The position numbers and the translations under genes were made by a program. From contig NZ_JANCOC010000005.1 of the NCBI RefSeq assembly GCF_024294905.1, forward strand, positions 65,049-129,048: a stretch of 64,000 nt of DNA, written 5' to 3'. Below the pieces are notes generated by a model. It was not told where the DNA came from. It ran no database searches and saw only the letters and a list, made by a program, of their open reading frames with translations. The DNA is from Rothia gullae. Its GTDB lineage: Bacteria; Actinomycetota; Actinomycetes; Actinomycetales; Micrococcaceae. Position 1 is the stretch's first letter. Each line of letters begins with the position of its first letter. This document shows, piece by piece, positions 27,222-34,717 of the stretch.

Positions 27222-28448
27222 ATGACTCCCCCTTCTCCTTCCGGAGCACCCACTCCCCAGGCGACCGAGAGCCTCACCGTAGCGGCACCGAATATCCCGG
27301 CAGCTTCTGCGCACCTCGCCGAGCGTATTGCTGAAGAGCAGCGAGCCTACCTGCACGCTTTTGACACTCTCATGGCGGAGTTTTTTACCCGCCAGCGTGA
27401 GCTACTTGAGGGCATTTCCTCGGAGACCCTACCCCTACTTGAGGCTATTGAATCTCTCTCCACCGGCGGCAAGCGCCTGCGTGCCCTGCTGAGCTACTGG
27501 GGTTGGCGCGGTGCCGGCGGCGCAGCCGTAACCGAGAACCGCGCGTCCTGGTCTATTGTGAAGGCCGGCATGGCGGTGGAGCTGTTTCAGACCTCAGCAC
27601 TGATTCACGACGACATTATCGACCGCTCCGATACCCGCCGCGGCGCTCCCTCCGTGCACAAGCGTTTTGAGGCGGCGCACGAGCAGAATAGTTGGCGCGG
27701 TGATGCTTTCAACTACGGTCTGACCGGCGGTATTCTTGCCGGCGACCTGACCCTGGCGTGGTCTGCCGAGGTTTTCGCGTCTCTGGGCGAGGGAGCGATT
27801 TATGGGGCCCCTGCGCGCACTATTTTTGACCGGATGCGCACCGAGGTTCTGGCGGGCCAGTACCTGGATGTCTACTCCGAGGTTCTCGAAACCGAGGACG
27901 CTCAGGCGGCTCTGCAGCGTGCCCTGAACGTGATTCGTTTCAAGTCCGCCAAGTACTCATGCGAGCACCCCTTCACGATTGGTGGTGCTCTGGCTCTGCA
28001 GGCTGCCGCGCTGGAGAGCGGTGCCGTGAGCGAGCAGCACCCGGTACTTGCCGGCTACCGTGCGTTCGGCCTGCCGCTGGGTGAGGGTTTCCAGCTACGT
28101 GATGACGAGCTGGGCGTCTTCGGCCAGCCCGAGGTGACCGGCAAGCCCGCTGGCGATGACCTGCGTGAGGGTAAGCGTACCGTGCTGGTGGCGTTCACCT
28201 CCGCCGTCCTCGACGAGAAGGACGCGGCGCTTCTGCACAATAGCTTGGGCAACCCCGAGCTGAGCGATGAGCAGGTGGAGAGCATCCGTGAGCTGATGGT
28301 TTCTTCGGGCGCTTTTGCCAAGCATGAGCAGCTGATTGAGCAGAAGTCTCAGGCTGTGTTTGAGGCGCTGGAGGCGATGAACCTGGACGAGCTGACGCAT
28401 GCGGCGCTGACCGATATCGTGGGTCGTGCTCTGCGCCGCAAGGCATAG
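27222..28448 (+). CDS. Polyprenyl diphosphate synthase (GGPP/farnesyl type)
   Basis: 408 residues of the trans-isoprenyl diphosphate synthase fold. The first aspartate-rich motif is DDIIDRSDTRRG. The second reads DDELGVFGQPEVTGKPAGDD, a form common in actinobacterial enzymes. GGKRLRALL binds the allylic substrate. It condenses IPP with allylic diphosphates to make carotenoid, quinone or lipid carrier precursors; chain length cannot be fixed from sequence here. A Pro/Ala-rich lead of about 40 residues precedes the domain. It is convergent with the Rv2175c-like gene, with a strong terminator between. Confidence 0.92.
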   Translation: MTPPSPSGAPTPQATESLTVAAPNIPAASAHLAERIAEEQRAYLHAFDTLMAEFFTRQRELLEGISSETLPLLEAIESLSTGGKRLRALLSYWGWRGAGGAAVTENRASWSIVKAGMAVELFQTSALIHDDIIDRSDTRRGAPSVHKRFEAAHEQNSWRGDAFNYGLTGGILAGDLTLAWSAEVFASLGEGAIYGAPARTIFDRMRTEVLAGQYLDVYSEVLETEDAQAALQRALNVIRFKSAKYSCEHPFTIGGALALQAAALESGAVSEQHPVLAGYRAFGLPLGEGFQLRDDELGVFGQPEVTGKPAGDDLREGKRTVLVAFTSAVLDEKDAALLHNSLGNPELSDEQVESIRELMVSSGAFAKHEQLIEQKSQAVFEALEAMNLDELTHAALTDIVGRALRRKA

Positions 28449-28493
28449 ATGCGCTACGTCGCAAGGCGTAGAGGTTCAACACAGTTAGAACGT

Positions 28494-28541
28494 TAAATAG
28501 GTTGAGGCGGCATACCGAAGTATGCCGCCTCAACCTATTTA
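28494..28541. terminator. Bidirectional terminator, perfect 22-bp stem
   Basis: Arms 28494-28515 and 28520-28541 are perfectly complementary around a 4-base loop; read on the minus strand the loop is a C(UUCG)G tetraloop. AT pairs at the base give T runs on both strands. It serves the convergent prenyltransferase and Rv2175c-like genes. Confidence 0.9.
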
Positions 28542-28575
28542 GCTATAGTACTGAGCCGCTATTACCAAGCTGGTA

Positions 28576-28944
28576 TTACCAAGCCAGTGCCTGCGCACGG
28601 CGACGGATTTCAGTCTTACGACCGTCAATCAGCGCGTCGATGGGACGGCCGGGCAGGGACTCGTCGCTGGTGTACAGCCACACGATAGCTTCTTCATCGC
28701 TAAAGCCGGAATCCTTCAGGACAGCGAGGGTACCCTTGAGGGATTCGAGTACTCGCGAACCGTTCATGAACAGTGCGGGTACCTTGCGCACGTTGGTTTC
28801 CGGGTCGCGCAGCGCGATGAGCGTACCGTCAGAAATCAGGTTGTGGACGCGGGTCACCTTAAGGTCGAGGGCCTGCGCAATTTCGGGGATGGTTACCCAA
28901 TCGCCGACGAGGGCGAAGGTCTGAGCAATATTTTCGTTAGTCAC
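28576..28944 (-). CDS. Rv2175c-type winged-helix DNA-binding protein
   Basis: 122 residues. WVTIPEIAQALDLKVTRVHNLI is a helix-turn-helix and the C-terminal half (GFSDEEAIVWLYTSDESLPGRPIDALIDGRK) is the Rv2175c family signature. In Mycobacterium tuberculosis Rv2175c is a DNA-binding substrate of the adjacent kinase PknL. The same pairing is conserved here, divergent from the kinase gene. The only start is a GTG that abuts AAAAGG with no normal spacer, so translation may be leaderless or weak. The phosphorylated threonine cannot be assigned. Confidence 0.9.
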   Translation of the reverse strand: MTNENIAQTFALVGDWVTIPEIAQALDLKVTRVHNLISDGTLIALRDPETNVRKVPALFMNGSRVLESLKGTLAVLKDSGFSDEEAIVWLYTSDESLPGRPIDALIDGRKTEIRRRAQALAW

Positions 28945-29147
28945 CTTTTAAGAGTGCCAGAGCTGACACGTATTTACCACTTTTGACCCGCATCTGGAGC
29001 GGGAGCTCTCCTGCGTGCCTTTCCTTTTGCGCGTTGCCGGCGGTTCTTAGGTTGGGTTCGGACCCGTCGGTGCTTCTTAAGAATTCGCTGAGTGTTCACC
29101 TGCCCGGTGCCCTTTGGCATCGCTTCTGCCCAGGTGGGCGGGCTAAA

Positions 29148-30875
29148 ATGTTGAGACGTATGAATACTCCCAGCCCACGCCGGATTTCTCCTGTGAACCC
29201 TCGTTCTTCTGCAAATACTCCTGTTCCTCCCGCCACTCGTCCCGCTGCCCCGGATACCGCTATTGGTTCTTCGCAGTGGCTCAGTGGCGCCATTATTGAG
29301 GGTCACTACCAGGTGGGTTCGCTTATTGGCCGCGGCGGCATGAGCGAGGTGTATTATGCGCTGGACCTGTGGTCGAATAACCCGGTTGCGCTCAAGGTTC
29401 TCTCCCCCGCTCTGGCTGAGGATGCAGCGAACCGTCAGAAGTTCCACCGTGAGGAGCGCTCGATGCGCCAGGTGGGTGGCGGCGGGCATACGGTGGGCGT
29501 GATTTCGTCGGGTACCGAATATTTTTCGGGTCAGATAGTCATGTATATCGTGCTCGAGTACGTGCACGGTTGTACGCTAAGCCAGCTGCTACGTGTGCGT
29601 AATGCACTGTCCCTGGGTGAGGCTCTGGATATCCTCATTCCGGTGGTGGAGGCACTTTCGGAGGTTCATGCGAACCGTTACCTGCACGGCGATATTAAGC
29701 CGGGCAATATCCTGTTGGATGCTAACGGTCAGGTGAAGCTCACGGACTTTGGTCTTTCCCGCCGTGATGATCAGGTGGATGCGGGTGCGCCCATGGGCAC
29801 CCCCGCATACGTTGCACCGGAGGTCCTTGATCCGAAGGTGAAGGTCGGCGCGCAGGCAGATATTTTTGCGCTCGGCGTGATGATGTACCGTATGCTTTCA
29901 GGTCGTCTGCCCTTTGTTGCTCTGGAGAATGACCAGCAAGTGCTCTATCACAACGCCAACATTGAGATGCCTGCGCTGACCGATGTTGCGCCGGGTGCGG
30001 ACCGCGATATTGCGGGGCTGATTTCGTGGTGTACCCGCAAGCAGCCTCACGCCCGCCCGGAGGATGCGACCGAGCTGTTTACGGCCCTGCTGGAGATTTC
30101 TGAGTCGTTGGGTGAGCACGAGCGTGCTTGGCGTGCCCCCTCGTGCCCGGAGCCGGAGCTTCCTCTTTGGGAGGCTATTGCCGATATCGCGGAGCGTAGC
30201 GGTGCCGCGCAGATGGTGCGTAACACCCCGATTAGTGCTTTTAGCGATGCCCGCGATCTGCTGGTCTACGACGTGTACTCCCCCGACAGCCTCGTGTACG
30301 ATGCATCGGCGACTGGTCAGGGTGTACACCTTGCCGACGTCGATGCTGAGGACTCGGTGCTGAACCGCCAGGGTATTCCGCCGCTGGTAAGTTCCGCTCC
30401 CTATGACGAGGATTCTGAGGGCGAGCCGGAGAAGGGCAAAAAGTCTGCTAAGCGCGATTTGGGTTCTTTCCTTGACCGTCGTGCGGGTGCGAAGGGCCCT
30501 CAGACTCAGTCCGTTGGTATTGGTCCGCAGACGGAGCAGGAGTTCATCTCAGCTAACGGCGAGTATGCCCCGATTCAGGCGGAACGTTCGTTGAGTCCCG
30601 CGGGTTCGCACCGTTCGAAGGCTAAGGGGGCGGCGAGCGCTTCTGAGGCTGAGGAGCCTACGGGTACTTCTGATGATTCGGCTCAGTCTTCGAAGAAGGA
30701 TCCTCGCATGCCGACTAAGCAGTTTAGGACTCCGCCCTCGGGTATGGCAGTGGGCGGTTGGGCTCTGGCGTTGATTCTGATGGGTATGGGTGCGAGCTTT
30801 ACCGGCTGGTGGCTTGCTACTTCGCTGGTGCAGTCGGAGTGGTGGCGTAATTTTGAGGCGTTCCTGACTTTCTAG
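29148..30875 (+). CDS. pknL: PknL-type membrane Ser/Thr protein kinase
   Basis: About 575 residues from ATG at 29148 (AGGTGG upstream); ATG 29160 is an alternative. An N-terminal kinase domain spans about residues 45-310. It has the glycine loop GRGGMSEVYYALD, the lysine in VALKVL, DFG as KLTDFGLSRR, and activation segment GTPAYVAPE. The catalytic loop reads HGDIKPGN rather than HRDxKPxN, so it is a non-RD kinase. A charged, Ser-rich juxtamembrane linker of about 200 residues follows, then a C-terminal transmembrane helix (GWALALILMGMGASFTGWW) with a very short outside end. No PASTA domain is seen. Confidence 0.92.
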   Translation: MLRRMNTPSPRRISPVNPRSSANTPVPPATRPAAPDTAIGSSQWLSGAIIEGHYQVGSLIGRGGMSEVYYALDLWSNNPVALKVLSPALAEDAANRQKFHREERSMRQVGGGGHTVGVISSGTEYFSGQIVMYIVLEYVHGCTLSQLLRVRNALSLGEALDILIPVVEALSEVHANRYLHGDIKPGNILLDANGQVKLTDFGLSRRDDQVDAGAPMGTPAYVAPEVLDPKVKVGAQADIFALGVMMYRMLSGRLPFVALENDQQVLYHNANIEMPALTDVAPGADRDIAGLISWCTRKQPHARPEDATELFTALLEISESLGEHERAWRAPSCPEPELPLWEAIADIAERSGAAQMVRNTPISAFSDARDLLVYDVYSPDSLVYDASATGQGVHLADVDAEDSVLNRQGIPPLVSSAPYDEDSEGEPEKGKKSAKRDLGSFLDRRAGAKGPQTQSVGIGPQTEQEFISANGEYAPIQAERSLSPAGSHRSKAKGAASASEAEEPTGTSDDSAQSSKKDPRMPTKQFRTPPSGMAVGGWALALILMGMGASFTGWWLATSLVQSEWWRNFEAFLTF

Positions 30876-30919
30876 CACCTGCCGCGCCGCTCTTGCGCCG
30901 CACTCAGGTTAAACGCATG

Positions 30920-30958
30920 TGCCCGGGTCTTCATCCTTGTCAGGTGAAGACCCGGGCA
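30920..30958. terminator. Bidirectional terminator between kinase and aroG
   Basis: Perfect 14-bp GC-rich arms (30920-30933 and 30945-30958) with an 11-base loop between convergent genes. T tracts are short. Confidence 0.75.
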
Positions 30959-31010
30959 TTGTCGTGTCGGCTGCTTCCCGCCAACTATCGCGGCGAAAAG
31001 CATGAACGTT

Positions 31011-32375
31011 TTATGCGCGGTTCTTGAGGTACTCGGAGACCAGGAACGCGATTTCCAGGGACTGCGAGTGGTTCAGACGCGGGTCGCACAGGGACTCGTA
31101 GCGATCAGCCAGTGCTGCCTCGTCGATAGCGTCGGAGCCGCCCAGGCATTCGGTAACGTCGTCGCCGGTCATTTCCACGTGGATACCGCCAGGGAACGAA
31201 CCTAGCGCTTCGTGTACCTCGAAGAAGCCGCGAACCTCGTCGAGCACGTCGTCGAAGCGGCGGGTCTTGTAGCCGGAGGGCACGGAGATGGTGTTGCCGT
31301 GCATCGGGTCGGTGACCCAGACGACCTTCGCGCCTTCAGCCTGCACACCCTCAACGATTGCGGGTAGCTTCTCGCGGATGTTCTTCGCACCCATGCGGGT
31401 GATGAAGGTCAGGCGGCCGGGCTCGCGGTTCGGGTCGAGCTTGTCAATCAGTGCGAGTGCATCCTCAGCGGTGGTGGTCGGGCCCAGCTTTACGCCGATG
31501 GGGTTGCGGACCTTGGAGAGGAAGTCTACGTGTGCATCGTCGATGCCGCGGGTGCGCTCGCCTATCCACAGGAAGTGTGCGGAGGTGTCGTAGGGCAGCT
31601 GGGTGCGCGAGTCGATGCGGGTAAGGGCACGCTCGTAGTCCAGCACGAGTGCCTCGTGGCCGACGTACATGTCGGTGGTCTTGAGGGCTTCGAAGTTCAC
31701 GCCGCATGCTTCCATGAACTTGAGGGCGCGGCCGATTTCGTTGGCGGTCTTGTCGTAGCGCTCATGCGCGGGGTTGGAGGTAAAGCCGCGGTTCCACTGG
31801 TGTACGGCGCGCAGGTCTGCGAAGCCGCCCTTGGTGAAGGCACGCACCAAGTTCAGGGTGGATGCGCTGGTGTGGTAGCCGCGCAGCATGCGCTTGGGGT
31901 CGTGTACGCGGGCTTCGGGGGTGAAGTCGATACCGTTGACGGTCTCGCCGCGGAAGGAGGGCAGGGTGACGTCGCCGCGGGTTTCCATGTCTGCGGAGCG
32001 CGGCTTGGAGAACTGGCCCGCCATACGGCCCATCTTCACCACGGGCATGGAGGCGCCGTAGGTGAGCACTGCAGACATCTGCAGGATGGTCTTGATGCGG
32101 CCGGAGATCTTCTGGGCGGTTGCACCAGCGAAGGTTTCTGCGCAGTCGCCGCCCTGCAGGAGGAATGCGCGGCCTTCAGCAACCTGACCGAGCGCCTGGC
32201 GCATGGCATCAACTTCACCGGCGAAGACGAGCGGGGGTACCGAGTTCAGCTCGGCGATGGTGCTCTCAAAATCTTCGTGCTCGCTCCATGTGGGCTGCTG
32301 GTCAATGTGCAGCTGACGCCAGGTGTCCAGGCCGTGGTCGGTAGCCTGCGAGGTGCTGAGGTTTTGATTGCTCAT
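31011..32375 (-). CDS. aroG: DAHP synthase, class II (plant/actinobacterial type)
   Basis: 454 residues. It condenses phosphoenolpyruvate and erythrose-4-phosphate, the first step of aromatic amino-acid synthesis. Class II marks are LLQGGDCAETF near the start, RMAGQFSKPRS, GDDVTECLGG and the WVTDPMHGNT segment. The ATG at 32375 has GGAG 5 bases upstream; a GTG two codons earlier would overlap that site. It is monocistronic by appearance, ending at the shared terminator with the kinase gene. Confidence 0.96.
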   Translation of the reverse strand: MSNQNLSTSQATDHGLDTWRQLHIDQQPTWSEHEDFESTIAELNSVPPLVFAGEVDAMRQALGQVAEGRAFLLQGGDCAETFAGATAQKISGRIKTILQMSAVLTYGASMPVVKMGRMAGQFSKPRSADMETRGDVTLPSFRGETVNGIDFTPEARVHDPKRMLRGYHTSASTLNLVRAFTKGGFADLRAVHQWNRGFTSNPAHERYDKTANEIGRALKFMEACGVNFEALKTTDMYVGHEALVLDYERALTRIDSRTQLPYDTSAHFLWIGERTRGIDDAHVDFLSKVRNPIGVKLGPTTTAEDALALIDKLDPNREPGRLTFITRMGAKNIREKLPAIVEGVQAEGAKVVWVTDPMHGNTISVPSGYKTRRFDDVLDEVRGFFEVHEALGSFPGGIHVEMTGDDVTECLGGSDAIDEAALADRYESLCDPRLNHSQSLEIAFLVSEYLKNRA

Positions 32376-32739
32376 CTTCACTCCATCGGATGGTCTTGTG
32401 TGTTTTCTGATTCAGCCGCGTTTCGGGTGCTCGGCGCGCCGTGTGCGGCGTGCTGGCTTGCGATTCTTCAAGCTGAACAGACCTAATTGTACTCTTGCTT
32501 GTTTCAACACCTAACCCTGCAGTCAGGTACATCTCACATGTTTAGATAGCGCCACCAGGTGTCGGGAATACGCGGGTTGATACGCAGGGGTTTTATGCGT
32601 AGCGGGTTGATGTACACCGTTGCAGAGCCGCATACGAAGGGGCGGGATGCGGCACGTACCGCATCCCGCCCTCTGACGTATGTATGCATCTGGCGTATGT
32701 GTGCACCCGGGGTGCTGTCTCAGGGTGCTGTCTCAACGT
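32376..32739. other. Gap between plsC and aroG
   Basis: No gene seen. It holds the aroG promoter region (AT-rich near 32480-32540) and the plsC terminator hairpin at 32641-32670. Repeats of GTATG near 32680 have no clear role. Confidence 0.6.
32641..32670 (-). terminator. Terminator-like hairpin after plsC
   Basis: Perfect 12-bp GC-rich arms (32641-32652 and 32659-32670) with a 6-base loop, about 70 bases past the plsC stop; weak T tract. Confidence 0.6.
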
Positions 32740-33489
32740 TTAGTGCTGCAGGTGTGCGACTGCCGCATCAGCGCTCATGTTTTTATCAGCCATGAGCTTC
32801 TTGACGCGGTCGGCGTACACGTCCACGTATTCCTGGCCGCTGAGGGCACGGATCTCAGAGCCAATACGGTCGGCGATTTCACGCTGAACGCGGTGGCTCA
32901 GATCTGAACCGTCGGTGTATTCCTCGAAGGTGAGGGGCTTGCCGATAATGGTACGCACCTGGATGGGCTTGCCGTCGTGGCGCAGACGGATACGGTTCGA
33001 GCCGGAGGGCTGAATCAGGTCGGTACCGATCTGTCCGACGGGCACTACGGGCACGCCTGCTTCAACTGCGAGGCGGGCGACACCGACCTTGGGGCGGTAG
33101 CCGCGTCCGTCGGGGCTACGGGTGCCTTCGGGGTAGATGCCGATGATGCCGCCGTCACTGAGGACCTGCGCGCCGGCGTTGAGGGATTCCTGGCTCTTCT
33201 GGCCGCCGGAGCGGTCCATGGGAAGCTGGCCAACGCCGCTGAAGAATGCCGCCATGGCGCGACCCTTCACGCCGGGGGTGGTGAAGTAGTCGCTCTTGGC
33301 GAGGAAGTTCACGGTGCGCGGCATAGCGAGAGGAATAAAAATGGAGTCGCAGAATGCCAAGTGGTTGCTGGCTACGATGTAGGGTCCCTCGGGCAGGTTT
33401 TCCAGGCCAACCACGTCGTGGTGGTAGAGTCCCTGCAGCAGGGGCGAGCCAAGAACCTTGAGCGTTGAATAGAGGGCGGTGTTAGGCAT
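32740..33489 (-). CDS. plsC: 1-acylglycerol-3-phosphate acyltransferase family protein
   Basis: 249 residues from ATG at 33489, preceded by GAGAGGAGACCCCA; the longer frame adds 83 residues without a ribosome site across the promoter region. Acyltransferase motifs are NHLAFCDS (NHxxxxD), a basic block near MDRSGGQKS, YPEGTRSPDG and VPVVPVGQ. These proteins acylate lysophosphatidate at the membrane. It is divergent from an esterase gene and close to a long-chain acyl-CoA synthetase, making a lipid group. The C-terminal 30 residues are helical and charged. Confidence 0.93.
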   Translation of the reverse strand: MPNTALYSTLKVLGSPLLQGLYHHDVVGLENLPEGPYIVASNHLAFCDSIFIPLAMPRTVNFLAKSDYFTTPGVKGRAMAAFFSGVGQLPMDRSGGQKSQESLNAGAQVLSDGGIIGIYPEGTRSPDGRGYRPKVGVARLAVEAGVPVVPVGQIGTDLIQPSGSNRIRLRHDGKPIQVRTIIGKPLTFEEYTDGSDLSHRVQREIADRIGSEIRALSGQEYVDVYADRVKKLMADKNMSADAAVAHLQH

Positions 33490-33703
33490 TGGGGTCTCCT
33501 CTCTAAATATTCCCGGGTCAATTCTATCTTGTCTGGAGCGTAGCGAGATAATAAAAGAAAGGGAACGATTTTTCTGCACACCGGTGTATCGGTGCGTTTG
33601 AGGCAATGAGCCCGCCGGATTGTTGCACCTCAGGTGTTCCGAGCTGGTACGCAATAGAGCCTGCACCTGCGCTAATAGTGCCGCAGGTAGGCGAAGGAGG
33701 AGC

Positions 33704-34570
33704 ATGAGCATTTTCGATAATTCACTGGAACCGGTCAAGAGGATTGGGCGTAAGGCTCGCGAGTGCAGGCTTCTTGCGACCCAAAATGTTAAGGAATCTT
33801 TGGCGCGTCACCTCGGGGAAGAGCAGGATGCGTTCGACCACTCCCCTGTTTCTTTTGCCCCTGATTCGGGGCAGCATTCCGTGGGTATTTTGCTGGTGCA
33901 TGGTTTTACAGGTTCGCCGCACAGTATGCGCCCGGTGGCTCGGCGTTTTATGGAGCTCGGTTATGCGGTGGAGATGCCTGTACTGACTGGTCACGCGACC
34001 CGTTGGCAAGATTTGCGTGATAGTACGTACCAGCAGTGGCTGGCTTCTGCCGAGCAGGGGTACCGCCGCCTGACTAATCAGGGTCTGCAGGTGATGGTCA
34101 TTGGTATGTCGATGGGTGGCACGGTGGCAACTCATCTATCGGCGCGTCTGCCGGTGGTGGGCACGGTGCTGATTAACCCCTACATGGTAGATGTGAACCC
34201 GATGATGCGCCATACGGGCAAAATGGCTAAGGTTCTGCCGATACTCAAGGCAATCGGTTCCGATATTGCGGTTCCAGGCGTGAGTGAGGGCGCGTATTCT
34301 ATCGTTCCGACGGCGGCGGTGTATCAGTTGCATCTTTTGGGTGCAGAGACTCGTGCTCTGATTCCGCAATTGAAGTCACCGGTTCTATATTTGCGTTCAC
34401 TGGGTGATCATACTGTGTCAGATAGCTCTCACAAATATTTTCTCGAACATTGTTCAGCTCCTGTAGAATTTAGGTGGCTGACCCGCAGCTACCATGTGGC
34501 AACGCTCGACTATGACGCCGAGTATCTTCTCTCCACTGTTCAAGCTTTTGTCGCATCCCTAAACCATTAA
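33704..34570 (+). CDS. Alpha/beta-hydrolase, carboxylesterase or monoacylglycerol lipase type
   Basis: 288 residues from ATG at 33704 with an excellent site (GAAGGAGGAGC). The nucleophile elbow is GMSMGG, the oxyanion region LLVHGFTGSPHSM, the acid probably in LRSLGDHTV and the histidine in TRSYHVATLDYD. Overall it resembles Est30-like carboxylesterases acting on short or medium acyl esters. There is no signal peptide, so it is cytosolic. It precedes the acyl-CoA synthetase by 147 bases on the same strand, so release and activation of fatty acids may be linked; that link is inference. Confidence 0.88.
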   Translation: MSIFDNSLEPVKRIGRKARECRLLATQNVKESLARHLGEEQDAFDHSPVSFAPDSGQHSVGILLVHGFTGSPHSMRPVARRFMELGYAVEMPVLTGHATRWQDLRDSTYQQWLASAEQGYRRLTNQGLQVMVIGMSMGGTVATHLSARLPVVGTVLINPYMVDVNPMMRHTGKMAKVLPILKAIGSDIAVPGVSEGAYSIVPTAAVYQLHLLGAETRALIPQLKSPVLYLRSLGDHTVSDSSHKYFLEHCSAPVEFRWLTRSYHVATLDYDAEYLLSTVQAFVASLNH

Positions 34571-34717
34571 ATTCTGAAGGTTCCACCCGTTGGCGAATGC
34601 ATCACCCGCCGCGGTGGGCAGAACATTCAGAAAGCCATCACGGCACCTCGAGCCATCGAGGACAGCCCGCGGCACCGAATCCGCCACGGGCTCACGCCCT
34701 GATTTGAAAGGCGCATT

